Shown: positions 56,174 through 64,000 of the stretch, in pieces
Layout: every line of letters starts with the position of its first letter
Numbering within the stretch: position 1 is the stretch's first letter
The notes under the pieces: model-generated
Told to the model about the DNA's origin: nothing
The model's input: the letters and a program-made list of their open reading frames with translations, nothing else
Databases searched by the model: none
Made by a program: the position numbers and the translations under genes
Assembly: GCF_018885305.1 (NCBI RefSeq)
Contig: NZ_CP076544.1
Coordinates: 1,922,001 to 1,986,000 of the forward strand
From: Curtobacterium sp. L6-1
GTDB lineage: Bacteria > Actinomycetota > Actinomycetes > Actinomycetales > Microbacteriaceae
Reading direction: 5' to 3'
DNA: 64,000 nt

Positions 56174-57856
56174 ATGAAGCACAGGAAAGTCCTCGCCGTG
56201 ACGGCGGCCCTCGCCGGCATCGCGCTGGCCGTCACCGGCTGCTCGGGTGGGTCCGGCGGCAACGGTGCCTCCGGCTCGGACGACTCGGGCAAGAAGACAC
56301 TGCCCACGTCGGCGCAGATCAACGCCGCGCCGGTTTCCGACCTCGAGGACGGCGGCACGCTCCGGCTGCCCATCTCGCAGTGGATCTCGCAGTGGAACTA
56401 CAACCAGGTCGACGGCCCGCTCGTCGACGCGTCGACGATCGAACAGGCGACGATGCCGTTCATCTACACGATCGACGGCAAGGGCGCACCGACGCTGAAC
56501 ACGGACTACGTCTCGAAGGCCGAGGTCACGAGCGAGGACCCGCTGACGATCTCGTACACGATCAACGACCAGGCGGAGTGGAACGACGGCACGCCGATCA
56601 CCTGGCGCGACTTCGAGAACGAGTGGAAGACCACGAACGGGACGGATGACGAGTACCTCGTCGCCGGGTCGACCGGGTACGAGGACATCGAGTCGGTGGC
56701 CAAGGGCGCCTCCGACAAGGACGTCGTCGTGACGTTCGCGACGCCGTTCTCGGACTGGAAGTCGCTGTTCAGCCCGCTCTACCCGGCCAGCCAGACCAGC
56801 ACGCCGGAGCAGTTCAACAACGCCTACAAGGGCAAGGTCCCGGTGTCCTCCGGTCCGTACGAGATCACGGACCTGGACGAGACCGCCGGCACCGTCACGA
56901 TGAAGCCCGACGACAACTGGTGGGGTGACCAGCCGAAGCTCGACCAGGTCGTCTTCCGCTCCCTCGACGGCAACGCCGACGTGGACGCCTACCTGAACAA
57001 GGAGATCGACTCGGTCCTCACGACGACGTCCGAGCGCTTCGACCGGGTGAAGGACGCGAAGAACACGAAGATCCTCGCGTCGACGTCGGCCCAGTACACG
57101 CACGTCGACTTCTCGTCGAAGGGCCTGCTCAAGGACAAGCAGCTCCGGCTCGCGATCCAGCACGCCGTGAACCGCGACGCGCTGGCGCAGGTCATCGGCG
57201 GCACCCTGCCCTACAAGCTCGGCACGCTCGACAACCACCTGTTCCTGTCGACCGACAAGGGCTACCAGTCGAACATCGACCCGAACGCCACGTTCGACGT
57301 CGAGAAGGCGAAGAAGCTGCTCGACGACGACGGGTGGAAGACCGACGGGACCTACCGCGCGAAGGGTGGCAAGCCGCTCACGATCGCGATCACCATCCCG
57401 TCCGGCGCCCCGACCTCGCAGCAGCTGGCGCAGGTCATGCAGCAGCAGCTCAAGGAGATCGGCGTGAAGCTCACGCTGAAGTCCGTCGCCACCGACGACT
57501 TCTTCGAGCAGTACGTCACGCCCGGCAACTACGACATGACGATCTTCGTCTGGGGCGGCACCGGGTTCCACTCCAGCAGCGCGACGATCTACACCTCGGG
57601 CGACACCGGCCAGAACTACGGCCGGGTCAGCTCGAACGCGATCGACAAGCTGACCAAGCAGGCGCTCTCGGAGCCCGACTCCGACAAGGCGAACGCCGTC
57701 TGGAACAAGATCGACGAGCAGGTCTGGGCGATCGGGCACTCGATGCCGATCACCGCGAAGCCGGCGCTCGTCGCGCAGAACCCGAAGCTCGCCAACTACG
57801 GCGCGTTCGCGGGTGCGCAGAACATCGACTGGACGAAGGTCGGCTTCACGAAGTAG
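56174..57856 (+). CDS. Peptide ABC transporter solute-binding lipoprotein (family 5)
   Basis: A 560-aa extracytoplasmic binding protein. The signal peptide MKHRKVLAVTAALAGIALAV ends at a VTGC lipobox, so it is membrane-tethered, and a Gly/Ser linker follows. The SBP_bac_5 fold is shown by YKGKVPVSSGPYEI, the DNWWGDQPKLDQV segment, LRLAIQHAVNRDAL and TIFVWGGTG. It would deliver oligopeptides to the permeases and ATPase encoded on the other strand. ATG 56174 has a strong AGAGGGGAA ribosome site. Separate, divergent transcription from the permease operon allows the binding protein to be made in excess. Confidence 0.93.
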   Translation: MKHRKVLAVTAALAGIALAVTGCSGGSGGNGASGSDDSGKKTLPTSAQINAAPVSDLEDGGTLRLPISQWISQWNYNQVDGPLVDASTIEQATMPFIYTIDGKGAPTLNTDYVSKAEVTSEDPLTISYTINDQAEWNDGTPITWRDFENEWKTTNGTDDEYLVAGSTGYEDIESVAKGASDKDVVVTFATPFSDWKSLFSPLYPASQTSTPEQFNNAYKGKVPVSSGPYEITDLDETAGTVTMKPDDNWWGDQPKLDQVVFRSLDGNADVDAYLNKEIDSVLTTTSERFDRVKDAKNTKILASTSAQYTHVDFSSKGLLKDKQLRLAIQHAVNRDALAQVIGGTLPYKLGTLDNHLFLSTDKGYQSNIDPNATFDVEKAKKLLDDDGWKTDGTYRAKGGKPLTIAITIPSGAPTSQQLAQVMQQQLKEIGVKLTLKSVATDDFFEQYVTPGNYDMTIFVWGGTGFHSSSATIYTSGDTGQNYGRVSSNAIDKLTKQALSEPDSDKANAVWNKIDEQVWAIGHSMPITAKPALVAQNPKLANYGAFAGAQNIDWTKVGFTK

Positions 57857-57871
57857 CCGACTGACGACCGG

Positions 57872-57904
57872 GGAGGGGCCGAGCGCGCTGCGCTCGGCCC
57901 CTCC
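57872..57904 (+). terminator. Terminator of the solute-binding protein gene
   Basis: A 15-bp perfect stem with a 3-nt loop, 15 nt after the stop. It is among the strongest hairpins in the window and is followed by the peroxiredoxin's own -10. Confidence 0.92.
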
Positions 57905-57931
57905 GTCGTCATCCCGCCGTAGGGTGGCGCC

Positions 57932-58411
57932 ATGGCCATCCCCGAGATCGGGTCCGCGGCGCCGGGCTTCACCCTCCCCGGCATGATCGTCCGCGGCGGA
58001 GTCCGGACCGACGACGAGTACTCGCTCGACGCCGAGGTCGGGCGCCCCGTCGTCCTGGCCTTCTACCCGGGCGACGCGACCCCGGTGTGCACCGCGCAGC
58101 TCTGCTCGTACCAGCAGGAACTCGACGACTTCCGCGACGTCGGTGCGGTGGTTTGGGGCATCAGCCCGCAGGGCCTCGACTCGCACGAGGGGTTCGCACG
58201 CGGCTCCTCCCTGACCTTCCCGCTGCTCGCCGACGTCGGCGGCGACGTGATCCGCGCCTACGGTGTGCGGGCGCCCGGCCTCGGCCTCCGACGGTCGGTC
58301 TTCGTGATCGGACCGGACGGCATCGTGCGGTGGCGCCACATCGGGCTCGTCGGCCTGCGGTTCCCCTCGGCCGAGACCATCCGCGCGCAGGTCGACCTCC
58401 TCGTCGATTGA
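57932..58411 (+). CDS. Peroxiredoxin, AhpC/TSA-BCP type
   Basis: A 159-aa thiol peroxidase reducing peroxides in the cytosol. The active site is YPGDATPVCTAQLC: Cys53 is the peroxidatic residue, with Thr50 in the usual place, and Cys58 five residues on could be the resolving cysteine as in atypical 2-Cys BCP enzymes. The thioredoxin fold continues through RRSVFVIGPDGIVRW. ATG 57932 follows TAGGGT (57920-57925) by 6 nt. The reductant may be mycothiol- or thioredoxin-based; the window does not tell. Confidence 0.92.
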   Translation: MAIPEIGSAAPGFTLPGMIVRGGVRTDDEYSLDAEVGRPVVLAFYPGDATPVCTAQLCSYQQELDDFRDVGAVVWGISPQGLDSHEGFARGSSLTFPLLADVGGDVIRAYGVRAPGLGLRRSVFVIGPDGIVRWRHIGLVGLRFPSAETIRAQVDLLVD

Positions 58412-58467
58412 CCGTTGACAGCGCCGCCGGTCGGAGCGACGATGGTGGCCCAGCAGACCTCCGGGCT

Positions 58468-58545
58468 CGCCTCCTCGGGACGTCGGGACTCCTGCCGGTA
58501 CGCGCTCGGTCGCTCTGACCCGCTCGGCGGCCGGTCCCGAGGAGG
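58468..58545. repeat. 14-bp inverted repeat between peroxiredoxin and PH-like genes
   Basis: CGCCTCCTCGGGAC (58468-58481) is exactly complementary to 58532-58545, with 50 nt between the arms. It could fold as a long-loop terminator for the peroxiredoxin gene or be a paired protein-binding site. It also shares the CCTCC/GGAGG core. Confidence 0.7.
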
Positions 58546-58589
58546 CGCTCTCGTCAAGCGCGCCGGACCGGTCTCCTAGGCTGGGGCGC

Positions 58590-59138
58590 ATGCCAGTCCG
58601 GATCGTCGCGACCTCCATGCGTCGCTTCGCGATCGCCCTCTGGGTCGTCGCCGTCGCCCTCGTCGTCATCGGCCTCGTCACCAACGGTCCGCGCGCCGCG
58701 CTCCTCGTCCCGGTCCCGTCGCTCTTCACCGCCTGGTTCGCCTGGGTGGTCCTCTGGCGTCCGCGGATCGAGCTCCACGAGGACGCGCTGGTCGTCGTGG
58801 ACGTCCGCCGCACCACCCGCTTCGCCTGGCGGCGAGTGCAGGACGTGCGCACGAAGTACGGCCTCGAGGTCGTCACCGACCAGGGCGAGCAGCGGGTCTG
58901 GATCGCGCCGCGCAGCACGGCTCGCCTGGCGGTCGTCCGGCCGGGAGGCACGGTTCCGGTCAGCGTCGACGATGCGGCCGCCGAGATGCGCGCGTTCGTC
59001 CCCGCGCCGGTCGTGCACGACGGTGCACCCCCGGCGACGGTGACCGCGGCGCCGATCGTGCACCGCGTGCACGGCTGGGCGGTCACCGCGCTCGTGGTGC
59101 TCGGCATCGCGGCCAGCCTCGCCGGCGCGCGCCTCTGA
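58590..59138 (+). CDS. Small membrane protein with PH-like domain
   Basis: A 182-aa protein with two N-terminal hydrophobic helices (about 11-31 and 36-56), a beta-rich region (RIELHEDALVVVDVRRTTRF, WRRVQDVRT) resembling the bacterial PH domains of small integral proteins, and a third helix at the C-terminus (about 159-180). No enzymatic motif is seen. ATG 58590 lies 7 nt after TAGGCT (58577-58582). It stands alone between two transporter loci. Confidence 0.7.
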   Translation: MPVRIVATSMRRFAIALWVVAVALVVIGLVTNGPRAALLVPVPSLFTAWFAWVVLWRPRIELHEDALVVVDVRRTTRFAWRRVQDVRTKYGLEVVTDQGEQRVWIAPRSTARLAVVRPGGTVPVSVDDAAAEMRAFVPAPVVHDGAPPATVTAAPIVHRVHGWAVTALVVLGIAASLAGARL

Positions 59139-59307
59139 CGCATCGCCGACCGAGCGGCCCGCGTCCGCGGAGCGCCACCGGTGGACTCGCAAGGGCCGCG
59201 AGGCCCGCGAAGGCCCGTCGCCGACCTCCTCGTGGTCCAGCGGCCATCTCCAGGACGTGAGCCGGACACGGTCGGTGGGACGCGCCTCCAGGCCGCTCCC
59301 CGGAACG

Positions 59308-59347
59308 ACGGAACGCGCCGTCCCGGAGCCGGGGCGGCGCGTTCCGT
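59308..59347 (-). terminator. Terminator of the second ABC operon
   Basis: Arms 59308-59320 and 59335-59347 pair perfectly, with a further inner stem of at least five pairs, 17 nt past the stop of the leftward ATPase gene. Confidence 0.9.
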
Positions 59348-59364
59348 GTGTCGCAGGTGTCGGG

Positions 59365-61110
59365 TCAGCGACCGAACTCGAAGCCGGCGCCCGGGATGGC
59401 TGCCAGCAGGTCCTTCGTGTACTGCTCCCGCGGGTTGGCGAACACCTCGTCGGTGGTCGCCTTCTCGACGATCTGTCCCTTGCGCATGACGCAGACGTTG
59501 TCCGCGACCAGGCGGACCACGGCGAGGTCGTGCGTGATGAACAGGTAGGTCAGGCCGAGCTCGGACTGCAGCTCGGTGAGCAGGTCCAGGATCTGCCCCT
59601 GCACGAGCACGTCGAGGGCCGAGACGGCCTCGTCGAGCACGATGACCTCGGGCTTCAACGCCAGTGCACGCGCGACGGCGATGCGCTGCCGCTGCCCACC
59701 GGACAGCTCGCTCGGGTACCGGTTCACCATCGACTTCGGCAGCGCGACCTGGTCGAGCAGCTCGAGCACCCGAGCACGGCGGGACGCCTTGTCCCCGACC
59801 TTGTGCGTGGTGAGCGGCTCGGCGATCGTGTTCCCGACGTTGTACATCGGGTCCAGCGAGCCGTACGGGTCCTGGAACACGGGCTGGACGCGACGACGGA
59901 AGTCGAACAGGTCCTTGCCCTTGAGCGCGCCGATGTCGATGCCGTCGAACTGCACCGAACCACCGGTGATCGACTCGAGCTGCAGGACGAGCTTCGCGAC
60001 CGTGGACTTGCCGGAGCCGGACTCGCCGACGAGCGCCGTGGTGGTGCCCTTCGGGATCGAGAACGAGACACCATCGACGGCCTTCAGCTCACGCGTGGCG
60101 ATGCCCTGCCCGCGCAGCTTGTAGACCTTCTGCAGGTCCTTGACCACGATGAGGTCCTCGGTCGGCTTGCTCTCGCGCTCGTGAGCGCGGGCCAGGAGCT
60201 CGTCGTCCTCGCTGCCGGTGCCGGACGAGATGTCCACCCGCTGGTGCTGCACCTTCGACTGGATGCGGCGGCTCGCGAGCGAGGGTGCCGCGGCGACGAG
60301 GCGCTGCGTGTACGGGTGCTGCGGGTTCGCCAGGATCTCCTTCGAGGGACCGGCCTCGACGACCTGGCCCTTGTACATCACCACGAGCTTCTCGGCGCGC
60401 TCGGCAGCGAGGCCGAGGTCGTGGGTGATGAACAGCACCGAGGTGCCGAAGTCCCGCGTCAGGCTCTCGAGGTGGTCGAGGATGACGCGCTGCACGGTCA
60501 CGTCGAGCGCCGAGGTGGGCTCGTCGGCGATGAGCAGCTTCGGACGGCTCGACAGGCCGATGCCGATGAGCACGCGCTGCCGCATGCCGCCGGAGAACTC
60601 GTGCGGGTACTGCTTGAGGCGGCTCTCGGCGTCACCGAGGCCGGCCTCCTGCAGGACCTCGACCGCACGGGCACGGATGGCGGCCTTGCCGGTCGCCATG
60701 CCGTTCGCCTTGATGGCCTCCTCGACCTGGAACCCGATCTTCCAGAGCGGGTTGAGGTTCGACATGGGGTCCTGCGGGACGTACCCGATCTCGGTCCCGC
60801 GGATCTCGGACATCTGCTTCTCGTCGAGGCCGACGAGCTCGCGCCCGTTCAGCTTGATCGAGCCGCCCGTGATCTGGCCGGTGCCGGGGAGCAGCTTGAT
60901 GATCGCCTGCGCGCTGGTGGACTTGCCCGATCCGGACTCGCCCACGATCGCGAGGCGTTCGCCCTGCTCGAGGGTCATGCTCACGCCACGGACGGCCTGC
61001 ACGAGTCCGCTCTGGGTGCGGAAGCCGACCTGCAGGTCGGTGATCTCGAGCAGCGGTGCGCCGGAGGTACCCGAGGTCCGGGCGTTCGGCTCGGTGAGTG
61101 TCTCGCTCAT
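59365..61110 (-). CDS. Peptide ABC transporter, fused dual ATP-binding protein (second locus)
   Basis: A 581-aa dual ATPase. Half 1: GESGSGKST, FSGGMRQR, LLIADEPTSALD. Half 2: GESGSGKST, LSGGQRQR, and VIVLDEAVSALD, where the usual Pro after Glu is Ala; the catalytic Glu is kept. It is about 160 residues shorter than the fused ATPase of the first locus, mainly because the Cys-containing oligopeptide regions after each half are missing. ATG 61110 shares ATGA with the permease stop. It is the last gene of the operon binding protein, permease, permease, ATPase, read leftward. Confidence 0.93.
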   Translation of the reverse strand: MSETLTEPNARTSGTSGAPLLEITDLQVGFRTQSGLVQAVRGVSMTLEQGERLAIVGESGSGKSTSAQAIIKLLPGTGQITGGSIKLNGRELVGLDEKQMSEIRGTEIGYVPQDPMSNLNPLWKIGFQVEEAIKANGMATGKAAIRARAVEVLQEAGLGDAESRLKQYPHEFSGGMRQRVLIGIGLSSRPKLLIADEPTSALDVTVQRVILDHLESLTRDFGTSVLFITHDLGLAAERAEKLVVMYKGQVVEAGPSKEILANPQHPYTQRLVAAAPSLASRRIQSKVQHQRVDISSGTGSEDDELLARAHERESKPTEDLIVVKDLQKVYKLRGQGIATRELKAVDGVSFSIPKGTTTALVGESGSGKSTVAKLVLQLESITGGSVQFDGIDIGALKGKDLFDFRRRVQPVFQDPYGSLDPMYNVGNTIAEPLTTHKVGDKASRRARVLELLDQVALPKSMVNRYPSELSGGQRQRIAVARALALKPEVIVLDEAVSALDVLVQGQILDLLTELQSELGLTYLFITHDLAVVRLVADNVCVMRKGQIVEKATTDEVFANPREQYTKDLLAAIPGAGFEFGR

Positions 61111-62057
61111 CGGCGGGCCCTCGCCTTCGGGTCGAGCGCGTCGCGGACCACGTCACCGAGGAGGAGGAACGCGAGCACGGTGATGGACAGGGCGGCGGAC
61201 GGCCAGAAGATGGTCGACGGGTTGGTGCGGATCGAGGTCCGCGCCGTCCCGATGTCGAGCCCCCAGCTGAGCGCCGACGGCGGCAGACCGATGCCGAGGA
61301 ACGACAGGGTCGCCTCGGCCACGATGAACGTGCCGAGCGAGACCGTCGCCACGACGATGACCGGCGCGAGCGAGTTGGGGATGACGTGCTTGACCAGCGT
61401 CTGGAACCGGCTGACGCCGAGGGCCGCCGAGGCGGTCACGTAGTCGGCCTGCTTCGCGCTGAGCACGGCACCGCGCATGATGCGGGCGATCTGCGGCCAG
61501 GCGAAGACGGCGAGCACGAGCGACACCGTGATGGCGTTCCGCTGCGGGATCACCGACATGATCACGATCGCGCCGAGGACCGTCGGGATCGAGAAGAAGA
61601 TGTCCGCGATGCGGGACACGACCGCGTCGAGCCAGCCGCCGTAGAACCCGGCGATGGCGCCGACGACGATGCCGACGATCGTCACCAGCACGGTGGCGAG
61701 GAGACCGACGAGCAGGGAGTTCTGCGCGCCCCAGATCATGCGGGCGTACACGTCGGAACCCTGACGGGTGTAGCCGAGCGGGTGCCCGGCGCGGGGGCCC
61801 TCGTCGCTGTAGTCCAGGTTGGCGGCGCGCGGGTCCACGTGGCTGAACAGCCCCGGGGCGATCGCGACCACGAGGATCAGCAGGATGAGGACCGCGGAGA
61901 TCCAGAAGGTCGGACGGCGACGCATGGACTCCCACGCGTCGGTCCACAGTGAACGGGTCTTCTCGTCCACGTTGACCTGGTCGACCGCCTGCAGCGGCGT
62001 CTCCTCGATCGGGGCGACGTAGTGCGTCGCCGAGCGGGGTGCGGCGTTACTTGGCAT
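61107..62057 (-). CDS. ABC transporter permease, DppC/OppC type (second locus)
   Basis: A 316-aa permease with an extended N-terminal cytoplasmic segment (about 45 residues) before RRRPTFWISAVLILLILVVA. It then has the HPLGYTRQGSDVYARM segment and an EAA loop around DYVTASAALGVSRFQTLVKH. Six helices are expected. ATG 62057 lies inside the end of the DppB-like gene (11-nt overlap) and the stop overlaps the ATPase start, so translation of the three genes is coupled. Confidence 0.92.
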   Translation of the reverse strand: MPSNAAPRSATHYVAPIEETPLQAVDQVNVDEKTRSLWTDAWESMRRRPTFWISAVLILLILVVAIAPGLFSHVDPRAANLDYSDEGPRAGHPLGYTRQGSDVYARMIWGAQNSLLVGLLATVLVTIVGIVVGAIAGFYGGWLDAVVSRIADIFFSIPTVLGAIVIMSVIPQRNAITVSLVLAVFAWPQIARIMRGAVLSAKQADYVTASAALGVSRFQTLVKHVIPNSLAPVIVVATVSLGTFIVAEATLSFLGIGLPPSALSWGLDIGTARTSIRTNPSTIFWPSAALSITVLAFLLLGDVVRDALDPKARARR

Positions 62058-62976
62058 AGCGGATCCTCGGGTCCAGGACGGCGTAGAGCAGGTCGACCAG
62101 GAGGTTGGCGAGCATGAAGATGATGACCATCACGGCGACGAACGACACGACCGTCGGGCCCTCGCCGAGCGTGACGGCCTTGTAGACCGTCCCACCGACG
62201 CCGTTGATGTTGAAGATGCCCTCGGTCACGATCGCGCCGACCATCAGGCTGCCGATGTCGACACCGAGGTAGGTCACCACGGGGATGAGTGAGTTCCGGA
62301 AGATGTGCACGCTCACGACACGGCGGCGGGACAGGCCCTTCGCGGTGGCGGTCCGCACGAAGTCGGCGCTCATGTTCTCGGCGACGCTGGCGCGGGTGAG
62401 TCGCACGATGTACGCGAACGACACGGTCGCGAGCACGATCGCCGGCAGGACCAGCTCGTTCCACGGCGCCTGACCCGACACCGTCACCCGGAAGAGCCCG
62501 AGGTTGATGCCGAAGACGTACTGCAGCACGAAGCCGACGACGAAGGTCGGCACCGAGATGAGCAGCAGCGAGACGACGAGCGCGGTGGCGTCGAACCACT
62601 TGCCCTTGCGGAGACCCGCGACGACACCGACGAGGATGCCGGCGACGGCCTCGAACACCAGCGCCAGGAGCGCGAGGCGGGCGGTGATCGGGAACGCCTG
62701 GGCGAGCTGCTGGCTGACCGGGAGGCCCGAGTACGTGATCCCGAGGTCGCCGCGGAAGAGACCGCCGACCCAGAGCAGGTACTGGATGATGAACGGCTTG
62801 TCCAGGTTGTACTGCGCCCGGAGCTGTTCGATCACCTGCGGCGACGGCTGGCGGTCGCCGAACAGCGCGGCGATCGGGTCGCCGGGCAGCGAGAAGACCA
62901 TGAAGTAGATGAGGAACGTGGCCCCGAAGAACACGGGGATGAGTTGCAGGAGGCGCTTGCCGAGGTACCAGAGCAT
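62047..62976 (-). CDS. ABC transporter permease, DppB/OppB type (second locus)
   Basis: A 309-aa permease starting MLWYLGKRLLQLIPVFFGAT, with the family segment FSLPGDPIAALFGDRQPSP after helix 1 and an EAA loop around ADFVRTATAKGLSRRRVVSV. The ATG at 62976 has only a weak ribosome site (AGGCAG). The 231-nt gap to the upstream solute-binding gene contains an imperfect hairpin, so expression of the permeases is probably lower than that of the binding protein. Confidence 0.92.
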   Translation of the reverse strand: MLWYLGKRLLQLIPVFFGATFLIYFMVFSLPGDPIAALFGDRQPSPQVIEQLRAQYNLDKPFIIQYLLWVGGLFRGDLGITYSGLPVSQQLAQAFPITARLALLALVFEAVAGILVGVVAGLRKGKWFDATALVVSLLLISVPTFVVGFVLQYVFGINLGLFRVTVSGQAPWNELVLPAIVLATVSFAYIVRLTRASVAENMSADFVRTATAKGLSRRRVVSVHIFRNSLIPVVTYLGVDIGSLMVGAIVTEGIFNINGVGGTVYKAVTLGEGPTVVSFVAVMVIIFMLANLLVDLLYAVLDPRIRYAK

Positions 62977-63112
62977 CAGATCACTGCCTGGTTCGCTGCG
63001 CGCATGTCGTTCAGGTTCATGTCGTGAGGGGTGGACGGTCCGAGGGTCGGCACGGGTGTCCGGTGCGGGCGGCGGCGCCCGCGTTCGTGGGGGAAGGTGT
63101 TGCCGCCGTGGT

Positions 63113-63150
63113 ACGGGGGCTCGAGGACCGTGTGGTCCCCGAACCCCCGT
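63113..63150 (-). terminator. Imperfect hairpin between binding-protein and permease genes
   Basis: A 17-bp stem with two mismatches and loop GTGT, 58 nt after the stop of the solute-binding gene and 137 nt before the permease start. The position inside an operon suggests a leaky terminator or mRNA-stabilising element. The rest of the gap (62977-63207) shows no gene. Confidence 0.7.
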
Positions 63151-63207
63151 CCGGTTGGCTGCGGGCAGGATACCTGCTCGCGGTGGGTCCTCCGCGGAGG
63201 ACCGGTG

Positions 63208-64000
63208 TTACTTGGTGACCTCGATGTCGTAGTACAGCGGAACGGAGTCCCAACCGAACTTGACGTTCTTGACGTTGTCCGCAGACCACACGCCAGTCAC
63301 GTTGGAGTACCAGAGCGGGATCTCGGGCAGGTCCTTGAACAGGAGCTCCTGCGCCTGGTCGAAGAACTTGTTGCCCTCTTCCACGGTCGACGCCGAACGG
63401 CCCTTGGCGAGCAGCTCGTTGTACTCGGCCGAGTCGTAGCGCGAGTAGTTGTTGGACGAACCCTCACCCATGGTCGGGCCGAGGAAGTTGTACAGCGACG
63501 GGTAGTCGGCCTGCCAACCGGTGCGGCTTCCGCCCTTGAGCTTGTCGTCCGTCTGCAGCGCGAGCGCCTCGGCGAACGTCGGGACGGCGTTGCCCTCGGC
63601 CTTGATGCCCAGCGTGTTCGAGATCGAGTTGGTGACCGCGGTCACCCACGCCTCGTGTCCACCGTCAGCGTTGTACGTGATGGTGAGCGTGTCGTTGTAC
63701 GGCGAGATCTCGTCGGCCTGGGCCCAGAGCTTCTTGGCCTCGGCCTTGTCGTACTTCAGGACGTCCGAACCCTCGAGGTCGTCCGACCAGCCGTCGATGA
63801 CCGGCGAGGTGAAGTCCTTGGCCGGGGTGCGCGTGCCCTGGAAGATCTTGTCGGTGATCTGCTTGCGGTTGATCGACATCGACACCGCCTCGCGACGGAG
63901 CTTGCCTTCCTCGCCCTTCCAGTGGTCGAGGTAGTAGGGCAGGTAGATCGCCTGGAAGATCGCGGCGGCCTGGTTGACGTTCGAGTCGGGGAAGTCCGAC
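63208..64000 (-). CDS. Peptide ABC transporter solute-binding protein (C-terminal part)
   Basis: The gene runs off the right edge; 263 codons are visible. It is the C-terminal lobe of a family 5 (DppA/OppA-like) binding protein: LRREAVSMSINRKQITDKIF, FTSPVIDGWSDD, RTGWQADYPSLYNFL and DLPEIPLWYSNVTGVW are typical. An internal GTG at 63885 is not the true start because coding continues upstream in frame to 64000. It belongs to the second transporter operon. Signal peptide and lipobox lie outside the window. Confidence 0.9.
   Translation of the reverse strand, partial: SDFPDSNVNQAAAIFQAIYLPYYLDHWKGEEGKLRREAVSMSINRKQITDKIFQGTRTPAKDFTSPVIDGWSDDLEGSDVLKYDKAEAKKLWAQADEISPYNDTLTITYNADGGHEAWVTAVTNSISNTLGIKAEGNAVPTFAEALALQTDDKLKGGSRTGWQADYPSLYNFLGPTMGEGSSNNYSRYDSAEYNELLAKGRSASTVEEGNKFFDQAQELLFKDLPEIPLWYSNVTGVWSADNVKNVKFGWDSVPLYYDIEVTK

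Noticed and set aside
62977..63207. Riboswitch or small gene between the binding-protein and permease genes
   Set aside because: Only an imperfect hairpin is visible; no aptamer-like conserved core or supported frame.

Overview
The window comes from a very high-GC actinobacterium, most likely the family Microbacteriaceae and plausibly Curtobacterium. This is an inference from base composition, GTG-rich starts, the mycothiol gene mshB, an AdnAB-type helicase-nuclease pair, and gene order. As I recall it, two blocks match Mycobacterium tuberculosis synteny. UPF0182, Lon-like PDZ protein, DUF2342, cyclodehydratase-like protein, uvrD2, nudC, adnB, adnA, DUF3107, ferritin-like protein and RhlE-like helicase follow the Rv3193c-Rv3211 neighbourhood. 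MgtE-like, mrp, tatB, O-methyltransferase, DUF3117, dapE, dapD, dapC, ferredoxin, mshB and typA follow the Rv1232c-Rv1165 neighbourhood. I see no phage, transposon, CRISPR array or rRNA.

Layout: 1-6.2 kb has the edge of an envelope operon (glycosyltransferase), an HtrA-type protease with a Tyr/Gln/Gly-rich cytoplasmic arm, an aminotransferase, a nitrilase-family amidase and an initiator tRNA-fMet. 6.2-12.1 kb holds membrane and protease genes. 12.2-26.4 kb is a genome-maintenance block: an orphan cyclodehydratase-like protein, UvrD2, NudC, a kinase-fold protein lacking catalytic residues, AdnB, AdnA, DUF3107, a ferritin-like protein and a DEAD-box helicase. 26.6-36.4 kb carries a PHP phosphoesterase, aminopeptidase P, GNAT, a stress-type membrane protein with RYGTNDG-like repeats, an MgtE-N/CBS protein with DUF1003 and Mrp, TatB, an O-methyltransferase, an AAA ATPase and the 56-aa DUF3117 protein. 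36.5-46.2 kb is metabolic: PIG-V-like mannosyltransferase, dapE, dapD, citrate synthase, dapC, ferredoxin, mshB, a lipoprotein and an M20 amidohydrolase. 46.3-51.7 kb has typA, a CPBP protease, a DUF1023-like hydrolase and a lipoprotein. 51.8-64 kb contains two peptide-type ABC transporter loci flanking a peroxiredoxin and a PH-like membrane protein.

Three architectural habits recur. At least nineteen starts sit 6-8 nt after a TANNNT -10 hexamer, suggesting leaderless mRNAs. Operon genes are joined by 4-nt GTGA or ATGA overlaps. Several genes end in hairpins sharing the core GGGAGGC/GCCTCCC.

Four genes between 42.7 and 51.0 kb (fdxA, typA, the CPBP protease and the DUF1023 hydrolase) are each broken by an apparent loss of one base in a short C or G run. 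Because two are core genes and the errors are so alike, sequencing or assembly error is the simplest explanation. The least explained biology is the pseudokinase and the orphan cyclodehydratase embedded in the repair block, the two low-complexity Tyr/Gly-rich membrane proteins, and a phased array of inverted repeats between typA and the CPBP gene. No intergenic gap exceeds about 240 bases.
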